Source: Piromyces finnis
Taxonomy: Eukaryota > Neocallimastigomycota > Neocallimastigomycetes > Neocallimastigales > Neocallimastigaceae
Assembly: GCA_002104945.1 (NCBI GenBank)
Contig: MCFH01000013.1
Location: 682,001-746,000 of the forward strand
Direction: 5' to 3'
Length of the DNA: 64,000 nt
The notes below the pieces were generated by a model, which saw nothing but the letters and a program-made list of their open reading frames with translations, made no database searches and was not told the DNA's origin. The position numbers and the translations under genes are program-made. Shown here piece by piece: positions 12,101-29,800 of the stretch. Numbering within the stretch: position 1 is the first letter of the stretch; each line of letters opens with the position of its first letter.

Positions 12101-13133
12101 TTTTAAAAAATGTTTTAATTTTTAAAATAGTGTCAAAAAAAAAAATTTTTTTTTCTTTCTTTACCTTTTTATAGTTTTATTTATTATTACTACATAATGA
12201 AATAATGAGAGTTTGATATATTTATATATTTATATAAATAATAATACCTAATAATAAATTTATAATTAAATAAAGCAAAAAACAAAAACAAACTAAAAGA
12301 ATAAAAAAACAAAAAACGATACAAAGTAAAGGCTTATTAAATTAAAGAAAGAATATATAATAATTATTTATTTTCAAGATTCTTTTTATTATTTATTATA
12401 TGATAAGAAATACAAAATTCAATATATTTTTTTAAAAAAGTATATATTTTATTCTAAAATAATATCTATAGTATTTTTAATATAAGTTGAATTTTTTAAT
12501 TTTCTAAAATAATTATTAAATTATCTTTATTTTTCATATAATATATATTATATATATATAAAACTCTATTAATAAACAAAACAAAACAACTAAATAAATA
12601 TATCGTAATTTATTTTTTAAAAAAAGAGAAAAAGTACGTTTTTCAAATATTTTATTTTACATATAAAAACAGCAATTTTCCTAGTGAAAATAACAAACTA
12701 TTTAATAGCTTTATATTTAATTAAAAAATAACATTTTAATATTTTATTTTTATATGAAATACTATTTTTATAAAGAAAAAACAATTGTATATTTTTGTGA
12801 AAAAACTTTTTTTTTAAATATAAAGGTAATTTAAAATATAATAATTCAAAATTTAATTATTTTTTTACTATTAAAATATTAGATATGTTTCATTTGTTTA
12901 GATAAATGAAAAATATTAAAAATTAGTATTAATACTAAAATTTATATTATTTTTTTTATGATAATATAATTAGTCAATAGAAATAAATTCAATAATTATA
13001 TAAACAAATAATTATTTATTTTTAATAATAATAGTAATTAAAAAAAAAAAAGATATCTATTAAACGTTATTATAATAATATAATTGATATCATTTTATTC
13101 AATAAAGCAATAACAACAACAATATAGTTAAAA
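9184..13133. other. Gene-poor AT-rich region (about 3.9 kb)
   Basis: Divergent intergenic region between eL32 (-) and the CK1-like kinase (+). It is dominated by A/T runs. The only suggestive item is a 34-codon ORF at 12002-12106 that starts like a secretion signal (see findings). No conserved coding sequence, tRNA or repeat array is recognised. Confidence 0.6.
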
Positions 13134-16126
13134 ATGTTATCTCCTTCCCTTAAGCCAAAAAATGTTGATAATTCTGATGCACAAAGTGCTTGGCATCAAT
13201 TTACACAACAAAAGCCTTCAGAAAAGGAAAGTGATGCTAATGCTGCTTGGAATCAATTTAATAAAGATATTTTAGGTATATTAATTAATAAAGTAAATAT
13301 TTAAGTTTATTTATTAAAATATTAATATTTAAATATTGTTTAATTACACAGGAAAATATGAAAAAAATAACAATTTCAGAACTTATAAAACGGATGATTA
13401 TGAAAGTTATATTAACTTTGTTAATTATGATGCATTGGGTATTGGTGCATGGAAACAATATGTAAGTTAAAAAATAAATTATGTATTATATTTTAATATT
13501 AAGTATTAATATTAATTTTATATTATGAATAATAATATTAGGGTGTAGAAAGAACAAAGGCACAAATTGAAAGAAGAACTCCGTTCAATAATAATACTTC
13601 ATATTCTACTGTAGTTAATCGTGAAAATCAATCTTTAAGTAAAAATGATGTTAATAACGTAAATATTGTAATTGATTCAGGAAATTCATCATCAACATTA
13701 CCAAATAATAATGATGAACCAATAATTGTCGTAGAATCCGCATCTGAAAAATCTGAGTTAAATAATGATGGTGCAGCATGGAATCAATATGTAAATTTTA
13801 ATTTTTAATTTATTAATAATTAATAATGATTATAAATTAATTTTTTATAAAAAAAATATAAATAAAATTAGAAAAAACAAGAAAAGGAAATTAATCTTGA
13901 AGCTATTGATGAAAACAATAAATTTTACTCAAATGAAGCTTTAGGTGCTAGTACTGCATCTTTAAATATTCCATTTTTGGAACAACCAAGTCGTCGTGAT
14001 AGAACTGAAAGTATTCGTTCTGTACCATTCTTTAAAGCTGATGATACAAATGAAAAGGCTGAAACTGCTTCAATTAAGTCATTTTCAGCTATGAATAATT
14101 CAACAACAAAGGATAAAGATTCTTTAGGCCTTCCAAAATATACTTTCAAAATTCTTAAAAATGAAACTAGTGCTTGGCAAACTCAAAGAAAAGATAATTA
14201 TGCTCAAAGTACTTATTCATCAAATAAAGATGAGTCATCTACTGAAGTAAAAAGTAAAGATAATAGTAAAGATGATGCTAAGAGTGAAAGTACCTTTAAG
14301 ACTGAAAATAATGCTACTCATCAAAGTGCATGGAAAGCTTATTCTAAAAAAACATTAGATGAAATCTTTAATGAATATGATTTTAATAATGTTATTGGAA
14401 AAGGTTACTGTGGTACTATTTTTAAAGGTATGAATAAAATTACTAAACAAGCTATTGCCATTAAAGCTGAAAGTGTAAATAGTAAGGACAAACATTTACA
14501 TTTAGAATATGCTATATATCAAAGATTATACGGTGTTGGTAAGTATTTTTTTTTAATAATTTTTATTTTTTATTATTATCCAATAATAACAAAATACATA
14601 TTTAAAATAAAAATATATAATAAAGAGGGTATGCCAAAAGTACTTTATTTCGGTAATAGAGGCACAGATAATATTATGATTATGGAATTATTAGGTCCAT
14701 CCATTGAAAGTTTATTCAATATCTGTGAGCGTAACTTTTCAATAAAAACTGTCTGTATGATTGGTAAACAATTGGTATGTATTTTTAATGAAAAAATAGT
14801 ATTTTATAAATATATGGTATAGATATTAACTTTTTATTTATTAAAATATAGCTTACTAGATTAGAAATGGTTCACAAAAGAGGTATCATTTACAGAGATA
14901 TTAAACCAGAAAACTTTTTAATCGGACTTATTGATTATACAAAGCCAATTACAAATAAGTTAGAAGAAGAAGTTGATACTTACTTAAGTGATACCAGAAA
15001 ATTACCTAACGTTTCAACTGTATATTTAGCTGATTTTGGTCTTTCAGAATTCTATCGTGATGAATTAACTGGAATTTACGTTCCTGATGTTCTCAAACCA
15101 CCATGTGGTACACCAAGATATATGAGTTTAAATACACATAAATGTCGTCGTAAGTATTTTGATATAAATTTAATGAGTAGGATTTTTTAAAAGAAATCAA
15201 AAAATTCACAATTTATTATTATTATTAATAATAAGAACAAACACCAAGAGATGATATTGAAGCCTTGGGATATTGCTTAGTTTACTTCTTACTTGGTGGT
15301 CGTCTTCCATGGATGGGTATTGTTGCTAATACACCTGATCAAATGATTAAATTGATTGGTAATGTTAAAAAGAATTTACCATTAGATAAACTTTGTCAAG
15401 GACAACCAAGTAAGTTATATATAGAATTCAAAAAATCATTTTAAAAAATATTTATTAATTCATATTAAATTCTCTTTTATTATTTCCATATTGTTAGAGC
15501 AATTTATTACATTTATTGAACATTGTAGAAACTTGGGCTATTATGATTTACCAAATTATGATTATTTAAGAGGACTTATGGATGAAGGTATTATATATAA
15601 ATAATAAAGTTTTGTATTGGTTTAAAGTTAATATATTAATAATACAATTCTATTTATAGTTTTAAAGGAACAAGGTGAAGAAGATGATGGTTATTTCGAT
15701 TGGATTCCATATCTTAGTTCAATGAGAGATATGCAAATAAAAAAGCGTAAGAAGCAATTAGAAAAAGAAAGAAAGGAACAAGAAAAGGAACAAAAGAAAT
15801 TAGCTAAGAAAAATAAAAAGGAAAAGAAAGAACAAAAAGAACAGCAAAAGGAACAACAAAAAGAACAACAAAAAGAACAACAAAAAGAAGTTAAATATAG
15901 CAGTACTAGTGCATTACCAAAAGAAAAAGGTATGAGTGATGATAAAATTGAACAAACATCAAATAGTAATATTCCAAAGTCAAAATCAGAAGGAATTATT
16001 AGTAATAATGATGATGATAAAAAAAGTAGTCGCGAATCAGTTAGTTCACAAAAAAGTCGTAGTAGAGGTCTTAAAAGCAGAATAAGAAGTTTATTAGATT
16101 TTAAATCAAAGAAAAATCAAAAATAA
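13134..16126 (+). CDS. Casein kinase 1-family protein kinase with N-terminal AW-motif repeats
   Basis: Serine/threonine kinase. Nine exons: 13134-13275, 13352-13461, 13542-13790, 13872-14538, 14626-14774, 14852-15149, 15236-15409, 15498-15587, 15660-16126, giving 781 aa in closed phase. Residues 1-335 are low in complexity and carry six Ala-Trp motifs (Trp20, 39, 81, 164, 269, 321). The kinase domain (about 339-620) has a glycine loop IGKGYCGTIF, the AIAIKAES lysine (Lys365), YRDIKPENFLIG with catalytic Asp455, LADFGLS with Asp500, GTPRYMSLNTH in place of the APE motif, and TPRDDIEALGYCLVYFLLG. These last two are the CK1 signature (CK1: GTARYASINTH, RRDDLESLGY). After the domain comes a charged Lys/Glu/Gln coiled-coil stretch with EQQK repeats and a basic Ser/Arg end. 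Introns are 72-88 bp with GTAAGT/GTATGT-like donors. The exact subfamily is not resolved. The N- and C-terminal extensions suggest a lineage-specific scaffold role, which is inference. Confidence 0.9.
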
Positions 16127-18748
16127 ACATACAATATAGTCTAATCATAAATATATGATTATATAAAATTCATTATTTTAATTTTTTTTCATACCCTATC
16201 AAATTTCACATCTATCAGTCTATTATTTAAATTCAATTTTTTTTATTTTAGTTTATTATTATTTTTTTAAATTAAATATTTTTTGAAAACAAAACCAACC
16301 AACCAACCAAACAAAAAAAGAGCAAAACAGCAACAAAAAAAAAAAACTGAAAAAAAAAATTAAAAAAATTAAAAAAAAAAAAAAAAAAAAAAAATTGAAA
16401 AAATCAAAAAAATTCATTATTTAAGAAATTCAAAAAAAGTTACATAAAGTGTTAATAAGAATTATAAATTTATTAATGTATTAATTAATAGTAATAATAA
16501 TACCATTAATAATTTATAATATTTTTTAGTATTGTTAAACAGATAATTAAAACATTTTAAGTTATATATATAGTATGTTATTCTTTGTCATTTTTTTTTT
16601 ACAGCAATAATACAACAAATAATCATTAAATGATAAATAGTTTATTTTAAATCTTTCAATTATTATCAAGATTTTTATTAGATTTACAAATTTACAAATA
16701 CTTTTCTATCATGTTTTTAGTTAAAAGTTAAAACATAAAATTTGTCAATAAGTACAAATAGAAAAACAATTTTAATAATAAAATATTTATAAAAATCATT
16801 ATTATTTGATTTCCTTTATTATTTTGAATATTTAGTTTTTATTAAATATTTTATATAATTAATATTAATATTATAATATTATATATACTATTTTTAAATA
16901 TATATAATATATAACTTTTTATATTTAAAATCTCAAACAAAAAAAAAAAAAAAAATCAACAAACTATAATGTTATTGAACTTATGCTTCACTATTATTTT
17001 ATTTTCAATATTTAAAAACAATCATATTGTTACTATTATACTTTTATTTTTCTCTCTATTTTTTATATTTGTTTATTTGTCTGTCTGCCTGTCTGTCTTT
17101 GTAATAGTTACTTTTGGCATTAAGAGAAAACAATTATTTTTATTTTTATTATTATTTTTTTTAATTGATATTTTTATGATTTTCTTTTATTTTATGTATA
17201 AAAAAATGGAAAACTAAAAAAAATATTTTATTATATTTTTAAAATATATCATAAATACTATCCTAATAAAATACCAAAATGTATATAATATTAATGATAT
17301 TAATGTATAAATTAGTTACATTTTACATATCTTTACTTACATTATACTACATACTACATCTACATTTACAATACATTTTCTTTTAATGTATGCATGTATT
17401 AATATATTATTATTATATATACCAATATATTAATTATACAATTTTTTAAATTTTCAATTTAATTTTTATAATATTTTTTTTTTTTTTTAAATTTAAAATT
17501 TATTTATAATAATTGGTATTTTTTTTTTTTCTTTCCTTTTGAAAATTATTATTATAGTAAATATAGAAATAAATAATAATAATAAAAAGAAAAAATAATA
17601 GATTATTATTTTTTTTTTATAGTTTTTTAAAAAAGTATTTTATAGATTAAAGCCTTTTTTTTTTTAATATTTTATAAAATATTAAAAGAATAATAAATAT
17701 ATATAGTAAATAATCAAACAAAAAAGCAAGCAAACAAAGCGAAAAACAAACCAAAACAAAACAAAAACAAAAAAAAAAAAAAAATTAATAAAAGAAATTT
17801 TATTAAAAAAAAAAAAAAAAAAAAAAAAAATTCGAATCACTGATAAGTTTATTTTAAATAGATTATTTTTACGAAATTATTAGACTCTTTTATTATTTCG
17901 TTATTATAAAATCTTATTTTATAATTTAATAACATATATAAAAAGTATATTTAGATTTGAATTTGTAAAAAATCTAGGTATTTAGTATATCACAAAAAAA
18001 TTAAAAAAAAAAGGATAAGGATAATACCGAGATATTGATATAATATTTAATTAAAGATTATTTAACTTTTGGCTTTTCTTATCTTGTTTAAATTTAATAA
18101 GGTTAAAGGAAAAGTTTAATATTTATTGAAAAGACAGAGTAAAAAAAAAAAAAAAAAAAGGAAAAACGATAAAAATTTAAGTATATATAATTCTTTTTGT
18201 TAAAAAGGATTAAAAGAAGTATAATAATATATAGGCAAAGTATTTGGGTAAATTTTTATTATATTATATCTTTTGTAATAATTGAATTATTTTATTATAG
18301 TAATATTGAAATAGTAATTTGTATATATATTATTGAGAGAAATGATTATATTGAAAGACAACAGTAATATATAAATCAATATATAGTTTTATAATTTTAT
18401 AAACGATCATGATAAATAATTAAAAGAAAGTTTTAAATGGTTTAATGAGTCTATATTAATATTATTCACCAAGTTGATATTGTGTTAAATTATATTATTA
18501 ATTTTTAGTAATAATAACATATTTAAATAATGTCAGTCAAAGATATTAATGCAATGTTGATTTATTAAATATTTGAACAAAATAATTATAAATTAATTTT
18601 TATTGATAAATGCAACATAAGAAAAGGTTATATTTTAATAGTTGAAAGTAATTTTTTTTTTTTTTTTGTTTGTTTCAAAGGCAAAACTTGAATAATTTAA
18701 GATAATTGTAAATATTTAAATAGAAATAATGTTATTGGTAAAATATAG

Positions 18749-18790
<42 letters not shown>

Positions 18791-19086
18791 ATAAGTAAAA
18801 TATTTAGAAAAAACAAAAGGCATATGATATATAGAATGTTGGTAGAAAGTTTAAGTTATAGTAGAAAGTGAATGTATAATAGGATTAAGAGTTTCAAATA
18901 ATTAATAATAATTGTATAAATTATAAATTTGTTAGAAAAGTCTAATGTAAAAAAAAAGAGCTTCTTTATGTACAATTTTATTGATTTCATTTATAAATTA
19001 TATTTATTTTAATTGTTATTTTTTTTATATTTTAATTATTAAATATTTTCAGGTTAATATTCTTTATTTGGAAATAATAGTTTGAC
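16127..19086. other. AT-rich intergenic region (about 3 kb)
   Basis: Contains many poly(A), poly(T) and A-rich CAAA-type runs (for example 17715-17783 and 18751-18776). A TTTTCAG at about 19045-19051, just before the next gene, looks like a splice acceptor and hints at an intron in that gene's 5' leader, but no donor was pinned down. An 82-codon hydrophobic ORF at 16969-17217 is judged a composition artefact. Confidence 0.6.
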
Positions 19087-22675
<3,589 letters not shown>

Positions 22676-23071
22676 ATTAGTTTATAATAAGAGAAAAAAA
22701 GAAATGATTAAATAATGATAAATATATCTATTATGTTATAAAATATATAAAGAATTTATATATCCTGTAACATTTTTTTAACTTTTCTATTTTTATTTTT
22801 ATTATTATCATTATTATTATTTTACTATTCTTTTATGTAGAAAGAATATAAATTCATTTAATATATATATATATACACTATTTTTATTTCTAATATTTAT
22901 ACTATTATTTAAATTTTATTTCAATCGTTTATAAATAATTAAAAAATTTGATTCTATAGTATCTTTGTCATTTATTTATTTTATTTATTTATTTATTATA
23001 GTATTTATCTTTTATTTTTATTAGCGAAATCATTTAAAATTTGGTAGAATCCTACCAAAGTGAAAAAAGAT

Positions 23072-23102
<31 letters not shown>

Positions 23103-23289
23103 TAAAAAAAATTTTTTAAAAAAAGCCTTTTTTTTTTTTTTCTATTTTTTAAAGTGTAATAATATATTTATGTTTTATTAAAGAAATACCGTCGGTAGTT
23201 CAATACACACACACCTATATATATATTATGTTATTTTCATCATCATCATCATCATCATTATTATTTTATTATTATTTTATTTTTTAATT

Positions 23290-23329
<40 letters not shown>

Positions 23330-23374
23330 TTTGGTATAGGAAGAAGGAAAGGAAAAAAAAAAAAAAAAGATTTA
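22676..23374. other. Convergent intergenic spacer with poly(A) runs
   Basis: Lies between the stop codons of the RRM gene (+) and the UCH37 gene (-). It has A runs at about 23080-23102 and 23294-23327 and a short CAT run at 23236-23257. No gene is recognised. It carries the 3' ends of both neighbours. Confidence 0.65.
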
Positions 23375-25333
23375 TTAGGAGGAGGAGGAAGAAGAAGCAT
23401 TAGCCTTGGCTAATTGTTGACGTTTAGCTTCTTTTCTTTTTTTAGTTTTTTCTTGAGATTCTTTAATGGCTGGTTCTAACTTTCCATTTTTAGCTAAAAC
23501 TTTTAAAAGTTCAATAATAAGAGGGAACCAATTATGACGTCTTCTAGCATTTTCGACAGAATAACGATTTAATTTAGCTTCATGCATATGAATTTTATCT
23601 AAAATATCTTGTTTATCCATTTTAGCAGCTTCTAATTCAGCTATTTTTGATTCATCCTTTTCTAATTCATGAATTTTTTGTGAAATTTCTTTCATTTCCT
23701 TTTGATAACCTTCTAATGGATCCTTGGTCACAGCCATTAAATTAAATCTAATTTCAGATGTTTGATATTGAGCTATTCTCTTTTCAATCACTGGTTTTAC
23801 CTTACTTAACCAATTTTCCTCTAAACAAATAAAAATAACCAAAGATATATATTATTATTGACCATTTATATAAATATTTATTATACAATCAATAGAATAA
23901 ATTTAATCTCTCTATTTATTTGACAATTGAATTTATAAATCTTTTTATATTCCCTATTGAATTTTATAAATTTACCTGTACATTCACCATGGTTAACTGG
24001 ACCTTCTTTTAATCCATCAATTTCCATTAAAGAACCATTAACTGGTACATAACTTATAAAGTGGAAAACCTTTTATTTTATATATTTGTTATAATATCAT
24101 TGGTAGGAATTAATAAATTAATATATCATCATAGTATATAATAATTATGTATATGTTATATATATAGATGCTATACATTTTTTTTTTTTTTTTAAAAAAA
24201 ATATAAATACTATTATTTATGATACTTACATCATCTTTAGAAGTAGCCATTCTTTCATCAGATTCAAAAGGTTCTTGAGTTTTGAATGAATTATGAACTT
24301 TTCTTATATGATCATTTTCACCAATAGCAATACCTTTCATTGTTGGATCTAAATCTTTTGTAATTTCCTTAAAACTTTCTAATTCAGCTCCAAGTTTAAT
24401 TTCTTTTCTATTTAATAAAATACCAAGAATGGCTTGGGTAGCACATGCATTATTAACCTCTTTATATTTAAATATATATTTTACGAAATTTTTAAAATTA
24501 GTTTTTTTTTTTTTTTTTTTGATAAACAAAATTTTGATTTTTTAATAGTCTATTTTGTAATTATTATTGTATTACTTTGTTTGGCAAAGAACATTTTATT
24601 TATAGCATTCATATCAACAGCAGCATCATTATGAACCCAGTTAAATAAGAAAATTAAACCATAAACAGGTCTTTATTTTATACATTATAAAGATATATTA
24701 ATTATTTATATATTTTTTGAATGGATAATACATTACTATATTTATTTTATTTTTTTTTTTTAAAAAAAAGAGAAGTTATATTCATGCTTATTATTAACAA
24801 TATTTATAATTTATGCATTATATTTCTCTTTTTTTAATTTATAATTGATTGTCTATATATATATAAATATATAAAAATTAACTAAATAATTACTTTAAAG
24901 TTTCCAAAAATTCTTCTGATAAATCATAAATTTCTTCAACTAATTTATATAAATATTTGTTTGTTGGTTAGATGATAAAGCATTTCATTTTTATAATATT
25001 TTTATGTTTTAGTATTTGTTGTTTCATTTTTTTTTTAAAAAAAAAAAAAAAAAAAAATTGGTTAAGATCAAGTTATATTAAAATTAGTATATATAAAATA
25101 TTTTTTAGTAAGATTTTGAGGATATTATCTACTATGAAATAGTAAATAAAAAGAAAAGAAGAAGAAAAGTAAAATAATAAAATAAATAAATAAAAAAAAA
25201 ACTTGTTGAACAAAAATTTTAATGCTAATAAAAGATTCTTAATATTACCTAAAATTCCTTCAACACCCATTTCTTTAATTAATTGGGTGAAAACTCCTGG
25301 ATCGCTTTCAATAGTTGTCCATGAACCACTCAT
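23375..25333 (-). CDS. Ubiquitin C-terminal hydrolase UCH37/UCHL5 (proteasome-associated)
   Basis: Cysteine protease that trims ubiquitin chains, normally docked on the 26S proteasome through Rpn13. Six exons on the minus strand: 25333-25249, 24939-24894, 24670-24576, 24459-24230, 24069-23976, 23820-23375. They join to 331 aa (human UCHL5 is 329). The start [21 protein letters not shown] matches the family. Catalytic residues are in place: Gln75 and Cys81 in [14 protein letters not shown], His155 in [14 protein letters not shown], and Asp170 in MEIDGL. The C-terminal UCH37-like helical region is present ([18 protein letters not shown], then [20 protein letters not shown]), followed by a Lys-rich segment and a run of serines. 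Introns range from 156 to 309 bp. The family is not in doubt. Dependence on an Rpn13 homologue is inferred from the conserved C-terminal region. Confidence 0.94.
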
Positions 25334-26790
25334 TTTTATTAATGTTTATATTAATTTATTTTTTAATAATATATATATATATATATAGATGTATATTTAC
25401 AAAATATGGAATACTTTATATTTATTCAATAAAGTTTTTTAAAAATGAGTTTTTTTTTTTTTCTTTATTATATAGAAAAAGTAAAAAACGTGTTGTTAAT
25501 AATTATAAATCTAATAAAATATAATATTATTATTATTATAATTTCTTTGTAATTTAAAATGAAAAATTTTGTTAATGAAAATTGAAAATTTTATAAGGGT
25601 TAGTATATAAACATTTTTTAAACTTTTATTATAAATTACAAACTTTTGTTATTGTGAACATTTATGGACACATAATTTTATTCATCTATATCATATATTT
25701 ATGAACACACACGTGATTAACTTATAAAACATAAACATGTATTAAAAGTGTTGTAAAAGTAATATCTACGTGTTGTAGAGATAGTTATTTTTATTTATTT
25801 TATTTTATATGGTCCCATAACCTTACATCTAATTATATAACTGTAATATTTACAATGTAACTTTTTTTCTTTGTTAACCTTGTGAATAAAATTATTTATT
25901 AATTAAATTTATTTCACAGTTATAATATACAAATCTTTTTTTATATTTTACTTGTTTTTTTTTTTTTTTTTCGTACTATATTTTATAATAATATTAGTTA
26001 TTATGTAATATTATTTAAAAAATGATATATTTTAAAAAGATATAATATTATTACAATATTACATATATATTAACTTTTTTTTTATTAAGTGAAAGTATTG
26101 TTAAATGTATACTTAAATCTTTCTTTTATATAAGTATAATTATATTTTTATTAAATAAATATACTAATATTTCATATTTAATGCTAACTGTTTTTATATA
26201 TTTAAATATTTATTGTAAATAGTGTTTAGTTTGCAAAATTGAAAGTAGTTTAGAGTATTAAAGGTTTTTATTTCTATAGCAGTAATAATTAAAGTTAATC
26301 ATGTAGTAATATAATAAAAAATATACCTTTAAATTAAAATGAATATACATTAGATAATTGTTGAATTAAAAGTATTTTTTCTATTTCTCCATAATATTTA
26401 TTAATATATAGAATAATTATATTGATGTATTATTAACATTGATAATAATAATATAATAGTAATGCTTAGTAACTTTTTTTTTTTACTAAAGATTATATAT
26501 ATATTATTATGTTATTACAATATTATTTATATTTTATTATAGGAATAATTTTCTATAAATAAAATATTTATCTACATTAGTAATATTGTTTAAAAGTATT
26601 CATCATCATAAATTTATAGATAATTTATAGATTATATTAGTATTAAAAATAATTAAGTAATATATATATAATAAAGTAGTATACAATAACATTTTATGTA
26701 TTCTCTACAATAATTTCAACAACGGTATTATTCATGTAATTACTGTTAATAAATAAATAAATAAATAAATGAATAAATAAATAAATAAAA

Positions 26791-26857
<67 letters not shown>

Positions 26858-29800
26858 AAATGTTTTAATTTATAAGGAAAAAACATTATAATTAAATTTC
26901 AACTCCTTTTTTTATATTCATTAAAGTTTACCATTAATAATATAAAAAAATATAAAAGAATAATTGTTGTTTTATGGTCTACATTATAGAATAATAAAAG
27001 GTAAAACAAGTTGAAACTAAATTTTAAAAAAAAGTTTTAGGTGTATTTATTATTCACAATTAAATAAAACGGTATATATAAAAATACATTTTTATCATAT
27101 ATTTAATTTAATTTAATATATGTTTCTTTTTCATATTACTGTAAGAAAATTAAAAGAATTGTCAATAATAGCTTAATTATATTTTAAAACATCACTTGAA
27201 ATATTATCGAATTTCAAATAAAGTACCCTCCTTCTACGACAGCCATAACTCGTGCCAGATCAATTTGACTTTATGTAGTGTTTTTATCATTAAGATGTGT
27301 TTAAGAAAATGTCTATAATGAAAAATTGATTGCAATTCACTTTTTTGTTTTGTATTATCCAAATAATAAAATTGATTTTTAATTTTAATTTTATAATGAA
27401 CTAGATATTAATAAATTAATATTAATAATTATATAATAGTATAGCTATAATAATCGCCATAATAAATATAAATAGTTAAGAAATTTTATCGTAATCTTTT
27501 ATGAAATATATTAATTAAAATTTGGGGATAGTTTTATGCATTTCTCCAATTTATTATTTGTGATATTTTCCAAAAAAGTGTATATTAAAAGTTATATTAA
27601 AGAGAAATATTTATTTATGACGTCCAATGATTTTCATTATATTAATTTCCAAAATAGGAAATTTTTTATATTGATAAAAAATTTTTTGAAATTTTATTAA
27701 TTTAGATGAATGTTTTTTTTTAATAGCATGGTTGTGTTGTGTGCTTATTTTCTTTATTATTTAATGCAAGTTAAGAAAATAAAAGAAAGAAAAAATTTGC
27801 TTGTTACCTTGAGTAATAAACTAAAGTCTAGTCAATATTTTTTATAGGTCTTATTTTTAAAATATATATTATTATTATATTTACAAATTATATAAATATT
27901 TTTTTTTATAAAACAAATAAATTGGCTTATCAATTTTTTCTATTGTTTAAAATCAATATAAATTTTATTTTAAATTATATAAATTTTGATTATAAAAATA
28001 ATATTAATATATTATATCATTTATTATTTAATATAAAATTTGATACTGAATTATTATAATTTTTTGTTTCAAAACAAATTAATAAAAAAAGAAAATATTC
28101 TCAATTCTTAAACTACAATTATTAATACATCTCAAATACTACATAAATGTTGTATCATAAGGAATAATCTAAAAGAAATTTAAAAGTTTTTTTTTATATT
28201 TTTTGAAACATTAATATATTATTCAAGGTGCAACTCTCATGACTAATTTCATTTTCAGTAAATGAGTATTTAATGATATATATGTATTTTTTTTAAAAAG
28301 GGATCCTTCACACATTCTAGGTGGCTTAGAAAATGTCATATTTAGGAAAGTATCATCTTTTTAATAGTAAGCAACATAAAAAAATAAAAACAATGAGAAT
28401 GATTAATTTTGTACGATTATAATTATATGTATATAATATATATTTTAGATAAATATTTGGTTGTAACATAATACTAACCAATTTTATTTAATATTTTGTT
28501 ATTGAAGGATAATTCAAAAAAAAAAAAAAAAAAAAGAAATCTTTATTATTACTTTTTTAATTTAGTATTAAATAATAATAATAAAAAAATAATAAATATA
28601 TATACTTAATGACTAAAAGAAGATTATTAAATGTAACACAATTTAATTTTATTTGTACAACTCTTTTTTTATGATATATTTTTTAATTATATAATTTTAA
28701 ACAATTTATATTTATTCTTTTTTTCTTTTTATATGGTTTTATATTTATAAATAAGAAGATTACTACTAATCATTATTATATAATGAAATGTAAAAAAAAA
28801 AAAAACTTTTAAAAAAGTAATACTTATATATTTTTAAATGGAAATATCAAGATTTTATTATTTAATATTTTTTTTTTAAAAAAGGCTTAAATCATTTTTT
28901 TCGTTTTATTTTTAAAAGCCATTAAATGTTTGTTTTGTATCATAAGTAAAACAATTTAAATATATTATTAATACAATGATACAATACTATGTATACATAC
29001 ATATATATATATTTTTCTATGTTTTATGTTTATATATATTTTTTCTTTTCTGTAAAATTTTCCTTTCTCATTTTATATATTTATGAAACAATTTCATTAT
29101 ATATTAAATTTAATATTAATTGTCATAATTTTTACAAAAAGAAAACAATATTAAATATATAAATGTTTTATTTTATCATGTTTTTTTTTTTTTATAAATT
29201 GAAATAGTATAAACGTAATATTGATAATTGTAATATATTTGCTCTATTAAATAAACTCATGATATTATATATTGAATATATAAAAATATATTTTTTTTTT
29301 CAAAATAATTTTTAAAATTCTAAACAATTTAATTTAAATAAATTAAATTTTATATATAAATGAAACAAATTTATTTTATATGGAAAATTTGTATCATTCT
29401 TAATATTGTCTCAATAATTTATATATTAAAATAGAAAATATAACCAAATGACGAAGGCTTGAATGTCAAATATATAAATAAATATATTTTTTAAAATAGC
29501 AAGTTTAGAATTTATAATTAAAGATTTTAACTTTATCAAAAAAAAAAATAATTAGGATTAATTATTACAGTAAATAACAAAAAGGGTAATAAGTAGACCA
29601 TTGCAAATCGAAATTCCTTTTAAAGTAATTTTATTAATGAGGAACGTTTTAAAATTATTCTTTTTTAATGTATCAAAAACAATTTTTATTTCTTTTTTTT
29701 TTGTTAAAGATTTAATTTTAAAAATGATATTTTTACATATATCATAAACTTTTAATTATAATATTACTATCAGTGTAACTCAATATTTTAAAATAAATGG

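Noticed and set aside
16969-17217. 82-codon hydrophobic ORF as a membrane protein
   Set aside because: It is made almost only of Phe/Leu/Ile codons from T-rich sequence, with no homologous pattern. Expected by composition.
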